From Avena insularis (Eukaryota; Streptophyta; Magnoliopsida; Poales; Poaceae), in NCBI GenBank assembly GCA_023614405.1, contig CM042697.1, positions 307,800,323 to 307,864,322 of the forward strand: a stretch of 64,000 nucleotides of DNA, written 5' to 3'. Of the stretch, positions 1 through 11,705 are shown piece after piece. How positions within the stretch are numbered: the stretch's first letter is position 1; each line of letters begins with the position of its first letter. The position numbers and the translations under genes are program-made. Below the pieces are notes generated by a model. That model saw only the letters and a list, made by a program, of their open reading frames with translations. It was not told where the DNA came from and ran no database searches.

Positions 1-370
1 TATCAAGCTAGTCTGCAAATGGCCCCATTTGAATTCATGTATGGAAGAAAGTCTTGCACCCCTTTGAATTGGTTGGAAGTGGGAGAGAGTCAGATTTTCG
101 GACCCGGCATCCTACGAGAAGCAGAAGAGAAAGTTCACAAGATTCGTGAGCACCTTAAGACCGCCCAGTCAAGACAGAAGAGTTATGCCAACAAGAGACG
201 TCGAGACCTCTCTTTCAATATCGGAGATTTTGTGTATCTCAAAGTGTCGCCTTTGAAGGGAATGCAGCGTTTCCAACTCAAAGGAAAGTTAGCCCCAAGA
301 TATATCGGACCCTTCAAGATTCTGAATCGTCAAGGAGAAGTATCATATCAATTGGAACTGCCCGAGGAGA
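1..370 (+). pseudogene. Element X: C-terminal integrase fragment (Ty3/Gypsy, Tekay-type)
   Basis: This is the distal part of a retrotransposon integrase, which would insert element cDNA into host chromatin. The frame reads through the segment after the catalytic core (FEFMYGRK..TPLNW), the basic linker and the GPY/F-type module (APRYIGPFKILN), up to YQLELPEE. It matches the corresponding parts of the integrases at 15271-15635 and 57020-57385. The core lies left of the window. The chromodomain that should follow (seen in the copy at 57390-57675) is missing, because the sequence switches at about position 370 into an upstream ORF of another element copy. The fragment is truncated on both sides and cannot be functional. 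Confidence 0.9.
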
Positions 371-418
371 GGGAGAATGCACGGGCGGGACATTCAGCTT
401 GAGGAGAGGGAGAATGCA
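364..418 (+). repeat. Rearrangement junction with an 18-bp direct repeat
   Basis: GAGGAGAGGGAGAATGCA occurs at 364-381 and again at 401-418. In the homologous element at 52740-52770 the ORF0 sequence contains one such block, and the integrase has only a short matching stretch (AGAGGA). The first copy here is followed by sequence that lies upstream of the block in the intact ORF0. The order is therefore integrase, a short piece copied from downstream ORF0, then ORF0 restarted about 37 bp earlier. This looks like a microhomology-driven template-switch or end-joining junction. Confidence 0.75.
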
Positions 419-562
419 GGGGAAGATATTCGTGGAGACCCTTACTCCTACCTCAGTGATGATGATGACTTCCTGGAGGATCAAGACATGGACTTCCACA
501 CCTATGACGATGACTCTGCCTTCATTCATGATGATGATGAAGCCACCGATTGCAAGGAGTAG
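382..562 (+). pseudogene. Element B: C-terminal acidic tail of upstream ORF (ORF0)
   Basis: The frame starts in LEERENAGED and ends at a TAG at 560-562. It encodes an acidic tail (SDDDDFLEDQDMDF, then HDDDEATD) that is closely related to the end of the ORF at 52125-52924. In the intact arrangement this ORF lies between the primer binding site and gag and has an N-terminal domain and a coiled coil. Only the tail survives here, behind the rearrangement junction. Its biochemical role is not known to me; it is not a standard Gypsy gag or pol domain. Confidence 0.7.
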
Positions 563-805
563 TATCACTTGAGCACTAGCGTTAGTGAGTTGTATCCGGT
601 CCCATTGTATCGTAGTTCCACAGAATGGTTCTTAAAACCATCTGTTTCCTAGTTGTGGTGTGTGTGTTTGTATTGTGTGCTATGAATGAATGAAAATCAA
701 GTTGCTAGTGGCAAAACCTAAGTCAAACTTTAAAAGCTTTTCAAAAACAAAACCCCTGAACCTTAGAAATTTCCCTCTTTTCCCATGATCTATCTCAATC
801 TTCAG
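563..805 (+). other. Element B: spacer between ORF0 and gag
   Basis: No coding frame of note. The sequence parallels 52925-53164 of element C, including a shared GCTATGAATGAATGAAAA stretch and a GT-rich run. This shows it is ordinary internal sequence of the family. No regulatory site can be defended here. Confidence 0.6.
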
Positions 806-1097
806 ATGCCTCGCGGAGGAAGCAGTTCATCCCCGGACCCAATGTTGCAAATCTTGCAAATGTTGGTTTCGGACCGTGAAGCTGAAAGAGCCAAACGTCA
901 AGCCAACCTATCCACCCTTCAACACATATCTCAGATGGCCAACAACAACCAAGGCCATGGAAACCAGGACAACCATGGATCCAAGCTCAAGAACTTTCAG
1001 AACACCAATCCACCCATTTTTAGTAAATCTGAAGAGCCCTTAGATGCGGATGATCGGCTGCAGACCATGGATAACAACTTAGAAGTCGCAGGTGTGG
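806..1097 (+). pseudogene. Element B: gag N-terminus, cut by solo LTR A
   Basis: The chosen start is the ATG of MPRGGSSSSPD, because element C has a matching ATG (53165) at the same place; the reading frame is also open upstream. The segment encodes the N-terminal region of the gag (capsid precursor) polyprotein: a Ser-rich start, an amphipathic stretch (MLQILQMLVSDREAERAKRQ) and a Gln/Asn/His-rich linker. It stops at NLEVAGV where solo LTR A is inserted. The reading frame picks up again at 11706 beyond the LTR, so gag was a single open frame before insertion. Confidence 0.88.
1093..1097. repeat. Target-site duplication of solo LTR A (left copy)
   Basis: TGTGG lies immediately before the LTR; its partner AGTGG follows at 11706-11710. 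Four of five bases agree. Element C has AGTGG at this point of gag, so the left copy probably mutated. Confidence 0.65.
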
Positions 1098-2336
1098 TGT
1101 AACATCCCAAAAATATGAAACAATGATCATCAAACTCTAGTCACTAATTAGGGTTAACAAAAACTTTGATTAAATAAAAACCAAATGAATGCATGTGTGT
1201 ATGTGATTAATGCATGAATGCACTTGTGTGATTCAACTAAATAGTAAGGAATGGTTCAAATATGAATATAACATCATCTAAAACATTTCCAAGCAGAAAC
1301 AAATCAAGAAAAAAATCAAAAAGAAATCAAATTAGGCAAATGGTCATTTTTGCCAATCTTGCTCACTAGGTCACTTTGAGTGTTTATAGTCCAAGATTTC
1401 AAATAGAAAATTTTCCAATTCTTTTCACCCCTTGCTAGACCAAGTAAAAGTGAATCAAATCCCACCTTTAAAACTTGCAGAAACATTTAGCAACCCCATT
1501 CAGATGACAATTCAAAATTGAATCTTTAACATATGTGAAGATCACACCTTTTCAAAACCCAACCAAACCAGTGCACCTTGACCAATCCAACTAACCAGAT
1601 ACTCCCTAGTATGTGCCTAGCAAACCCACCAAGTTTGAATCCAAAATTCAAATTTGAATTTCTTTCGGCCATTTCATCAAACACCTTGTTTGCAGCAAAC
1701 AAACAAACACAAAACACTATAGTGAGCAGTGATCAGTGCCTAACTTGCTCCCTCTATAGCTCATTCTACACTCCCAGTAGATGATCAAAGTAATCTAACT
1801 AGCTTTAGCACCACTATGAGCAATCCTAGACATTAATGGTGAGCATGCCGAGAGCACCATTGTCACCCCCATGTTGCCAACGAGCTAGAGGAAGAACTAG
1901 CCTCGCCAACCTTGTCTGGGACACGCAGCACCGTCCATCGCCACTCCCTGTCCAAGCCCCGAGCGCAGCCAGCCACTGGACCACCCGCCAAGCACGCGCC
2001 CAGTCCTTCAAGGCGGCGAGAGAGCGCTGGCGCGCCATCAGCGGCACCAGCCCACACGCATCGTCGCCGCCGCTTCAGACGTGCTCACAAGACTCGCCGG
2101 ACATCCTCGTTCATCGCCACAGGACCACGCACGATGTGCGCCATTAAAATTGCCGTCGCACCCGCCCAGAGTGCCGCAACATTCCGACCGTTCAGCACCG
2201 CCCCACGCCTTGCCACCACATCGTTGAGCTTCGCCAATGAGCACAACACCGCCCCCTATCGTCGCCCATGCCAGTAGCACTGTCTGCCAACGATACCGAT
2301 GAGCTCCACCCGCGCCATTCGGTCCCCTTTAGCCAC

Positions 2337-2344
2337 TATAAAAG
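2337..2344 (+). promoter_or_regulatory. TATA box of LTR A
   Basis: TATAAAAG sits in a GC-rich block (about 1830-2800) of the otherwise AT-rich LTR and is followed by a pyrimidine-rich CTCCCCACCTCTCACTG stretch, a good place for a start site. The same box is at the equivalent place in LTR B (17211) and C (49160), and is mutated in C's 3' LTR (58997). The following roughly 240 nt, up to a GTGAGC splice-donor-like site at 2584, contain no ATG. Confidence 0.75.
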
Positions 2345-3495
2345 GAGGCCTCCCCCACTCATTTTCTTCACACCAGTTCACTCCCCACCTCTCACTGATA
2401 CCCCCCACTCACTCCCGGAGTAAGGCGAGCACCAGGTGGCTAGAATTTCACCGGAGTTCGCCGCTGCAGAGGAGGAGAGGCTCCATCGATTGGAGCCTCC
2501 CCAGGAGAAGCTGCCGGTACCAGGAGAATCATCGTCGTCGACTTCATCGTTCGCCCTCATTGCTGACCATCACCTGAGCCCCGGTGAGCATCCCACGAAC
2601 CCCACCGGTCGTGCTAGGGTTCTGTCTCGCTGGCGCTGCCCGATGTGGACGATGAACCAGAGTCGTTCGATTAGTGTTAGATCCTACGATCCTAATCGCT
2701 CCATACCGCTTCACCCCTCGTTGTCTCACTAACGAGTGGGGTCGCACACTTAACCAGCCCCCGCGTGCACTGTGCGTAGTGGGCTGGCCCAGTTAAACAT
2801 CCCACGCGACCCAACAATTCAAATTTAGTTTTATTCATTTAGTTCTAAACTTAGTTCTGTACCTAGATTCAAAAATCAACCCAGCTCGATTCACTGAACC
2901 AAAATGCATGAAACCAATTTTGTTAGAAAGGTACTGGAATGCTTAATCTAAGCCCGTTGGATTCAAACCATTTAGAATTATAGATCACCCATGGTAAAAA
3001 TAACAAGGCAGAATATTTTCCGCATTCAAACATTTTTCAAAATTCAACCATAAGAGCTTTTGAGTGATTCCAACTCTCAAAAATCACATTTAACCATACC
3101 TTTCAGAATATATAAAAATATATAGGTTTACTTATAGAAATAATGATCAAGTAATAAAAGAAAGCCACATAGGCATTTCTAGTCACTTTAATTAATTAAA
3201 ATAAAAAGGTTAAACCTTATTAAATTGTGACACCACTTTAAATCACATTCCCATGTACTGAATTATATGGTGATGACATGTGTCAACATGATCCCATGTT
3301 TGAGTTGGAGAATATTAAATCTTAAATAGTTTTTCAATGAGTAGAAATTACTTTCCTAAAATAAAATAAATGAGACAAGTGCTTTAATCTTGTAATGTTA
3401 GTGATGATGCTAGATCATCTAGTGTGAACCTTTGTGTGATGATTAGAAATAATTAAGTATTGTTTGGTGATTGTGTACCTCGTATTTATTTATAG

Positions 3496-3582
3496 ACGCT
3501 AGTACTGACCAAGGATACGAGGAGGAAGGAGGATACTACGAGGAAGAAGCCGAGGAGAACTTCAACCATTGCTCTGCACAAG
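3496..3582 (+). other. Exon-like acidic segment in LTR A
   Basis: 87 nt bounded by a good 3' splice-site match (TTATTTATAG) and an AAG/GCAAGC donor-like end. In one frame it encodes TDQGYEEEGGYYEEEAEENF. Exactly 87 nt with the same frame occur in LTR B (17949-18035) and both C LTRs (50311-50397, 60153-60239); many differences between them are GAA/GAG synonymous changes. An open frame upstream of the GTGAGC at 2584 (ending PG) and the acidic segment at 11397-11449 both join it in phase 1. There is no in-frame ATG in the upstream segment, so translation is unproven. Confidence 0.45.
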
Positions 3583-6500
3583 GCAAGCTAACACTTGCAA
3601 GATACCCTACTTATGCAAGCTACTACTTGCTTGTTACCATGCCAACTATATGCCTTAAGCATATGTGATTATACCCACTTGACACACCATCCTAGTTTTA
3701 CTTGCAAGCTTAGTATTTTATTTTCTTTATTAAAATCTTTGTATCAAAAGTTTATTTAATGACTTATAGATTCCAGAAAGATAATTGAAGGTAGCATAAA
3801 GAGCATAAAATTTGGCCTAAGTTAGATAATCTTGGTGTCCTCCTGAGGCATGAGATTTTACTTAGATAAGATACACTTGTTTACTACCCCTCATTAGTAT
3901 TTACCCCCACATGTAGATGCTAGTGCTAAGCATAAAACTTGATCAAATTTAGATGGGAATACTTGGTGAAAATGGTTATGAAAACCTTAGAATGATGAGT
4001 CATTCTACTGAAATGTTTTGACCTGTGTTTCCGAACACCAAATGATTTTGATGATGAAAATGTTAAGGCGTGAGCCTTAGCCCTTTACAAAACTGATGGT
4101 TGTCTAGATGCGATACCATTCCAATTTTACCGTACAACCACAATACCCGAAATTTGGGTAGGGCTTGACTGGAAATTTATATACCTTAATATGGGTTCCC
4201 TTGCGGCCAAGGTTTGAGCTGAGGCTACCTTGTGAAGATTGTCCACCTGTGCAGTACCCAAGATGACAGTTGGTCATGGTTGGGAGGCCAAACTCACAGG
4301 ATAGGTGCCTATAATAGGGCATGTACTTGAAAGGTTAGGATTGATTATCCGCATACTGAGTATGGTGAATTCAGTATTTGTTCCATCCTGATGTGTAATA
4401 TCCCAGCATTAGAGCTTAGAAAAAAGCTGAACCCAGATGTGTGCATTGCATTCATGCATATAAAATCCGAATAATTTTCGTTCTTTTGAACAAAACTTGT
4501 CAAAGTGATTGACGCTTCTCTCAACTTGATGGAATTGAAGTAGATCATCCAGTTGACTGCGATAAGTTTCAATATGACCTTTGCTAAAACCTTATTTTGG
4601 GTAAACATGATTTGATCTAAGGGTAGATCAAATGTAATAAAATTAAACCCTAATACATTACTTAATGATTATATTTGATCCTTAGGTGATCATATCATAG
4701 TATTCATTACAACAACTCATGAATACCAAGTATAAATATAACGTAAGTAATAGGAATGTAACAACTAAATCTTAATCTCATCTACTTATACCATGAACAT
4801 CATGGTAATACAATCTTAACTCTTTAGTGAGTTTGAGTAGGAAAGGAATCAAGTCAAGATCATTCACCATATATCTTTCTTTCCATATCAGTCCTTATCA
4901 TCTCTATTGAATCCTATCCTTATATTTGTTGTTCATCAATGTTGAGTAATCAACTATTGATTCACCAATTCTTAACCTATCAATTCTTGACCTATCAACT
5001 CTTGTCCTTATTATAGCATTCACTTAAGGCCTATAAAGAAAGAAGTAAGAAGAGGTAAATAGTAATGCTAGATTTGAATATCATTTATAGGATGGGAGAG
5101 TTGGAAGAGAATCAAATCAATATGATAATTGATGGAGTTAAGTCACTCCTGAAATGATAGAAGAGTTATTGGAATATATAATTATATGGTAATAAAGAAG
5201 ATTACAAGGATGAATCCGGAAGATAGTTACCAGGAGTAGTCCTATTGGATCAAGTAGGTATAGTCAATGAATGATATCTCTTAATCCAATAGAGCTAAAC
5301 AGAAGATAATTATAATACAACTGTAATGTTGTATGGATGGAAGCCTTGATTATCCAACTAGAAACCTAAACCATAAAGGATCAAAGAATTATAATGATCA
5401 TGCCTTACTAACCAAGACTGAATGCTTATATCATGTATAAGTGACATTGGTGAATAGAACATGATTGAAAACCTAGTATAGATATGTTATCCTAGGTTAG
5501 CCATGACAAGCCATATTAATATAATACGAGGTTGGAGTATTAGATACTGGAGTCAAGTAGAGACAAGATAATATGATTAAGATGATGTTAGAGCAACATT
5601 GGATTATAGAAATTGTAGTTTCCTCTTGGGAAATACTAAATACTTGAGGTGGAGTAGGATTTGATTAGGGAAGAATATGATTGGAGTTAGAAGTAGCTAC
5701 CTGTTGGATTGGAGATTATTAAAGGTACAATAGTTGGATAACCAAATATAGTTATGAGAAGATTATGAAAAGCTTTAATGTCAAGCTCATTGCATTTATA
5801 AATGGATTTAGAAGAATGAAGGGTGGATAAGAAGATTCTTGTGAAGTAAAGCTCATCATGTTAACACATGATGATAGATAGGAAGAAGTAATATATCTAG
5901 GAAAGGAATTCCTTAATCAGAAGTCCAGAATTGTGAATTATGGAAGATAGGAATTCTTGGTAAAACATTCAACCTTAAATCTGTAATCAAACTCATTATC
6001 TATTTTATTTATTTGAATCAATCATCTTATTTCCATAATGCTTTATAGGAATATTTTCCTATAGCAAATCCCTTAAGCACATCTTTATCATTTCTAATTA
6101 TCATAACCATATGTGCTTAGGAGTTATATTTATCAATTATTTCCATAAGACATTCCACAAAATAACTTTCTATTTTAAAGGGTGATATCATTAAAGATCA
6201 CAAATCTAAAGACAATATGTTTAGTCATTAATCTTTATTCACATCAACAAAAGAATATAAGTATATTAAGTACCCTAAACCCTAGGGTAAGCATTTACAA
6301 TTCAAACCTTAACTCTTATGTTAGTTATAATAAAATATATATATTGCTATTTTTTAAATTCACGGGAATAATAATATTAACTATATTTGTTCCCTAGAAC
6401 TTTATGTATCAAATAATAATGAAGGATCAATATATGTAAAAGTTTCCTTAATATTATAAGTTAATAAGAATCAAATCCCATGAGTTGATAGTCATGCATT

Positions 6501-9500
6501 CTTTAATAAGTTCATGGGTACTAGATAAAATAAATTCATATGAAAAGAACCTATCATTACTAAAAGGAAAGATATATATACGTAAAGAAAATAAAGAAGT
6601 ATAACTTTATATAATAAAAGTTCACAAATAATTATAAATAACTTACTATTGCTGCTTGTATTCAGCAAAGAACTTCCATAAAGAAAGATTCCAAAAACAA
6701 ATGAAAAATACAAAAGATGAAAAATGAAACAGAAAAAGGAAAACAAACAGAAAGAGAAAAATAGAGGAAGACAGCTTCTGTCCGTAGCCCATCTTCCCTA
6801 CTCCTTATCTGCTACTCGCGAGCAGCCCGGACACAGCCCACCTGGCTCAAACATCAGCCCAACAGGAGCCCGTACCCCTTTGTCCTAATATCATCGCCAT
6901 CGTCTTCCTCGCAGCAAGGAAGCAGCTGCGTGGGCTGGCCGATGCCGTCCGCCGGCGACCTCGCGTCGCGATGCCCGCTGGCTCCTATCATATTCAGAAG
7001 ACGCAGATAAGATTGCCGCACTCGCATCCCCTCATCCCTATCCTCACAATCTCTCTCTTTCTTCCTCTCCAACATGAACTCGAACCCTAGATCCGGTTAG
7101 AGAGGACCGTCGCCGTCAGTAGAGGTAGTCCCAGAGATCGTGGAGGGGTCAAGAAGAAGCGCAGCGTCATCCTCTTCATTTTAGGATACTCAATCAAGTC
7201 AAGGGAGCTCCAAATCGATGCAATCGCACCATTTTCTTTCCACGGTTTTCACCGGAATCCGTGAAATTTCGCCCGTCTCCGGTCACCATCGTCGTCATGG
7301 ACCACACAGCCATGCTCATGGTACGCCTACGCATCTCTGGCCTTATTACCACTTCCTAATTTCACCTCTAGCTCGAGTTCGTCGTGAGGCCGACGAGCAC
7401 CGCCACAGTTAAGCTCGCCGGAGTTATTTCCGGTGATCATTTGCTCGTGCAAACACGCTAGTTTGACTCGGCAATGTATATAGTGTGGAACGCAAGCGTT
7501 CATGTGCCACGGGAGGCCACAAATTGGCGGCGCCACCGTGTGCCATCGTGCTGACCTCATCAATCCGGCGACCGACGTCATCCTTGAATAGGTCATCGGG
7601 ATTGACTAGATCAGCCTACAGGTGTGACATGGCTGGGTCCCACTAGTGGATCGACTAGCCCATCTTAGTAAAAAGGTTCGAAACTCTTTGATGTCACAGT
7701 GACATCATGCTAACATCATAATACTTTTTATTAATTTGTTTATTGTTTCTGGAAATGACATGGCATAGGCCCCACTAGTCAGTGACCTTGGGTAGGTTTA
7801 GTTTAGGTGTAAAAGTTCTGTGTCTGTTTAGTAAATTGATAAAACAATATTAATTCAAATATAAACATTCCAGAAATTTAAATAAAGTAATTAAATCTTG
7901 AAAAATTAATATCTTTAGTTTTGTAATTCAGAAAAATACATGTAATATATTACAAAATTTAGAAAAATAAAATCTATAACTTAAAACCATTATCAACCAT
8001 TATTATGTTAACAATTTAAATAATTATTATTTAATAAAGATTTTAAAAGTAATAAAACTTTGATAATTCATATTTTAATAATGGTAAATGTTAAAAATAT
8101 AAATAAAATACGTAAAATCTTGTAAAAATAAAAAAAAAACTTTAAAACTATAATCATACATTATTATTTCACTTAAATAAGTATTTATTATTTATTAAGT
8201 ATTTAGAAAGTAACAAAACTTATAAAAATCATAACTTATTATTTATAAATCACAAAAATAAATGTAATATATCGAAATGATCACAAAAATAATATCTAAT
8301 GTTAAAAATATAATATTCCACTTTTGAGGTTAATAAAAATTTAAACACTTTAATAACTTAAATTTAAAGCTATTTCCTTAATTAATAATTCATATAAAGG
8401 TAAATAAAATTTGCTAATAATTCTAAAAATTAGCCAATTGAGTCTAATAAATAGTATTAGTCTTAAATATTGATAGTGTGAAGTCAAAATGATTTAACGC
8501 ACCTTAAATACAATTTTATTAAATTATCTCTCAACCATTAATGTAGATTATTTTATAAAAGAATCCTTATCCATTATAAAATCTCCAAGAATAATTTTGT
8601 AGTGAAATAAAACCTACTCCAATACTTCAACTACAAGTTATAAACAAACCAAAACACTATAATGAATCCATAAGTAGTTAAGTAATATTATTTCCTTGTT
8701 TACAAACTATAACCACTCATCCATAAAAAGGAAAATGATTCTATTCCACTAAAAAATTAGGAACCCACTATTCAAATAGAATTGTTACCATTCTTAAAGT
8801 ATCCTTAGAGAACATTATAAAGTACACCTAGTACAAATAACATAAGAAATATGCCTTAAGTCCATCTATGTCTTTAAAGTTAACTTTAGTCTATAATACT
8901 TTAAATACTATTCTAAAAGACTTTGTTATGTGTTTTATAGTGAACTTTGTTCTGTTATAATTAAGTTATAAAGAATCTTAATACCAAACTAACCAAGTTC
9001 AAAACCAAGATAGATAAGTCTCAAATACTACTAATATCATTATTCAAATAAAGAAATTCTTTCTTACTTAAAGACTATAACTTGAAAGAACACCTAATAA
9101 GGTTAACTTAAAATTTAAATACTTTCCCTTAGCTAAGTAACATTTTCTTCAAAAGTTATTCTTTTAAGGAACATTATAAAGCAAGACATAAGCATTTTTA
9201 TGAAAGCTCTAAATGATGAACAAACCTTATATACATAGTCTACAGATACATTTCCCACTTGAGTATTCCATTATTGTGTGTGCTTTATTATACTTACATG
9301 TTGTTTCACACACACTCACAAGACTTAATAAGAAGCACATGTGTGAAACTTAATCTAAAAGGGCAACATATTCCAAGGAAACCCTTTCCAGTATCCAAAC
9401 CCTAGAACAACGTTACCCCCAGGATTCAAGTTTATCAACTTGCATTACATTACTTATGCATAAAAGCATCTTGCTTCTTTAAACATTAGTCCTTACCAGA

Positions 9501-10264
9501 CCAATGATGTTGATTTCATATATTGGATCTTATACTGTCTTGAAGACCGTGAGTGCATAATCTTGCAATCACAAAAGGCAAGTTCACACTTGCTCATGTC
9601 CTTCTGATTATTTTCTGTAAAATATTTTGCAAATCAAGTGATGTCATCACCTGCATTCCAAAAAGGTCAGAAAACACTATTTTTTATAATAATGTGAACT
9701 ATTGGTTACTGATCTAGGGTGATCAGCTAATCTATTAAATCTGGTAGTTGGAATACCACTGCTCAGGAATATATCCTCTAGGACTTAACAACCAATGTCG
9801 CTAGTGATTCTTGCGATGTATATTACGCGTTGACCATGAGATTTGGAATGGGACGGAGAAGTCAGATGTATCCTTTTCCTCTCGTATGGAGGCAAGACGA
9901 CCTTAACGTGACGTTGTGATTCCTTGTGCGGATCCAACATATGGGTGGCACCCTTACGCCCCACACTTTTTGTGTATGGATTATCTATGGATGGTGTTTA
10001 GTGGATGGACCATTTAATATGGCACTTGCCAGGGCAACACCAGGTCATAGAGTCTTCGGGAACTCATCAGGGTTTTAGCCTGCCCGAAAGGAGGCTTAAC
10101 GGAGGTGAGCCGACCCCAAAGGATCGTACAGACATATGAGGTCGCAGAGAGGGCAGTGATTGGCTTGGATCTTAGGTTGGGCCTCAAACCATGGAAGTTT
10201 GAACGGGAACATACTCCCGGCCGTGCAACAAAGCTTAAGATCTCTCATGGGTAAAGTGACGCAC

Positions 10265-10274
10265 CTCTGCAGAG
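10265..10274. promoter_or_regulatory. LTR dyad 1 in LTR D
   Basis: CTCTGCAGAG, a perfect 10-bp palindrome, follows GGGTAAAGTGACGCAC. It corresponds to dyad 1 in LTRs A, C, E, F and G. The second dyad (CCGYG type) is not recognisable in this family. Confidence 0.6.
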
Positions 10275-10499
10275 TGTAAGAACTGTAACTTGTTACTCCC
10301 TGTTCCGAGAAGTAGCTGCGAACGCGGCGGGAAAGGAACTCCATGAAAGTTCTGGTAAACCCGTGAAGGCTGATGGACATAGCTTTTCAGAATAAAAGCA
10401 ACATTTGAAGAAATGTTTACGAAAACTTGCATTGCTTACGACCTAAGGTCTGTGGCTGCAGATATAGTGCATCAAACACTCCTGTTCTAGTGAACTTGC

Positions 10500-10517
10500 T
10501 GAGTACGCTCGTACTCA
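10500..10517 (+). promoter_or_regulatory. LTR inverted repeat (dyad 3) in LTR D
   Basis: TGAGTAC-GCTC-GTACTCA: a perfect 7-bp stem with a 4-nt loop, about 500 bp before the LTR end. It is identical in the second D copy (34853-34870) and is the counterpart of inverted repeats in every other LTR family of the window. Confidence 0.7.
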
Positions 10518-11034
10518 ACCTATATTCTTAACCCTTGCTAAATTCTGAAGCCATTAAGACGACATCTACATCAAGTTATGCTCCAGGAATCATCATCAAA
10601 AGCTAAAGCTCTTCAATGAAGTCAAGAAAGTCAACATATACACAAACTCAAGTGAAGACGAAGTTACTGATTAGATAGGAAGATAATCTCTAGCCATAGA
10701 ACCTATTTCTGTAGTGTATTGCAATAGTAGCAATGCCCGACCATTAGTTAAGATACTAGTCTTAATAGTATGATAGTTTTTGAGTTATTTATTTCTGATT
10801 CTTCTTTGTAAGAAGTTTCTTTATATGTCTTTAACCTAGAGTGTTCTCTGGATCTTATGTAAAGAGTCGAGTTGTAACCTATAGTCATGTCTTGGACCTG
10901 CTGTGTTTCTGATGTACCACTCTGAAGGATGTAATACTAGTGAACGGTGTTTCATTGGTGTTATGTCAACGACTATAGTGTACTACATCATGCAGTGGTA
11001 TGTTGGGTCACCGCAGTATGTATCGAATGTTGTG

Positions 11035-11101
11035 GTGAAAGTGTACAATCTCTGCAGAGTGTCAAACTATTTAAATAGCCACGTCCGCGGTTATGGACAG
11101 T
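11035..11101 (+). promoter_or_regulatory. LTR dyads 1 and 2 in LTR A
   Basis: Dyad 1 is CTCTGCAGAG (11050-11059). Dyad 2 is CCACGTCCGCGG (11079-11090), one mismatch away from the perfect form in LTRs B and C, followed by TTATGGACAG. The surrounding motif GTGAAAGTGTACAA..TGCAG..AGCCRCGTCCGCGGTTATGGAC is shared with the other families. Confidence 0.65.
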
Positions 11102-11345
11102 TGGAGTGACCATACTGTTCCGTCATCAGATGTTTTCAAAATGACTTATGAAATGATTTGTGATTTGACTTGACCACAACAGAGTTGTGACATGAAATTC
11201 AAGTTCCCACTTAGGTGTTATAAAACTTTCAACTAGCTTTCTTTGCTTCTGAACTTAGTAGAGGTAAATCTGGCATTTTGCAAAACAACCATAGAGCTTA
11301 GTACTTCCTATTCCAAAACCACTTCACTTGTTAGTATTAGTTTGC

Positions 11346-11364
11346 GGGTACTTAAAGAGTACCC
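11346..11364 (+). promoter_or_regulatory. LTR inverted repeat (dyad 3) in LTR A
   Basis: GGGTAC-TTAAAGA-GTACCC, a perfect 6-bp stem. LTR B has GAGTAC..GTACTC at the same place, so one stem pair changed on both sides. It lies 341 bp from the LTR end. Confidence 0.7.
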
Positions 11365-11396
11365 ATGGCTTTGTCCCTGGCTATTCCCGTGGCCAG

Positions 11397-11449
11397 ACTA
11401 TGAAGAGGAGTATCAGGAAGAAGGACAACAGGAAGGTTACGACAACTAG
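11397..11449 (+). other. Exon-3-like acidic segment in LTR A
   Basis: After an acceptor-like CCCGTGGCCAG the frame reads (D)YEEEYQEEGQQEGYDN and stops at TAG 11447-11449. Joined after the 3496-3582 segment it stays in phase 1. LTR B (about 18878-18921) and C (about 51584-51634) carry the same segment with one internal stop each, so the frame is decaying in those copies. Confidence 0.4.
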
Positions 11450-11705
11450 GATCATCTCCCATCGTTAGCATTGCCTGTGACCATGAAGATGGAACTTCGC
11501 CTATACTATCGTTACTATTACGTTATTCCGCTGCTTGAATTGTATTAAGAACTGGATCCTGAGATCCTTATTTGTGTAAGACCTTATGTATGGTTTGTAA
11601 TGGATGATGTACTGTGATATCAAATCTGTTATGTCTCGCAAAAATGGTAATCCTGGGATTACGATGTATGTCATAATACTGTGATTAAAAATCCGGTTGT
11701 TGACA

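Larger units (their letters stand above)
4394..11015 (+). mobile_element. Solo LTR D, a very long (6.6 kb) LTR nested in LTR A
   Basis: LTR A homology to C's LTR stops after CCATCCTGATG and resumes at TATGTATCGAATG. The inserted block starts TGTAATATCCCAGC, a normal Gypsy LTR start. It carries AT-rich DNA (4620-6770), a GC-rich promoter-like block (6770-7630), more AT-rich DNA (7640-9300), then the dyads and hairpin of the shared LTR cassette, and ends near TTGGGTCACCGCA. I find no primer site, gag or pol, so it is one LTR rather than a whole element. A second copy of its last 2.5 kb lies at 19179-20848 plus 34571-35364. Possible 5-bp flanks are TGATG and GTATG, imperfect, so the right edge is uncertain by about 15 bp. 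Confidence 0.75.
1098..11705 (+). mobile_element. Solo LTR A (Tekay-type family of B and C) inserted in B's gag, itself split by LTR D
   Basis: It begins TGTAACATCCCAAAAATA and ends GGTTGTTGACA, the same termini as the C element LTR (47893-51894). After subtracting the nested LTR D (4394-11015) about 3,986 bp remain, against 4,002 bp for C's 5' LTR. No primer site, internal region or second LTR is present, so it is a solo LTR left by LTR-LTR recombination. The flanks are TGTGG (1093-1097) and AGTGG (11706-11710), a 5-bp target duplication with one difference, and gag is continuous across them. The ORFs in it are LTR sequence, not genes, apart from the exon-like modules listed separately. Confidence 0.92.

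Noticed and set aside
1836..2732. Several overlapping ORFs in LTR A, repeated in LTRs B and C
   Set aside because: Frames conflict between copies and contain stops. Only the short frame ending at the donor-like 2584 is kept, as part of the exon-like finding.
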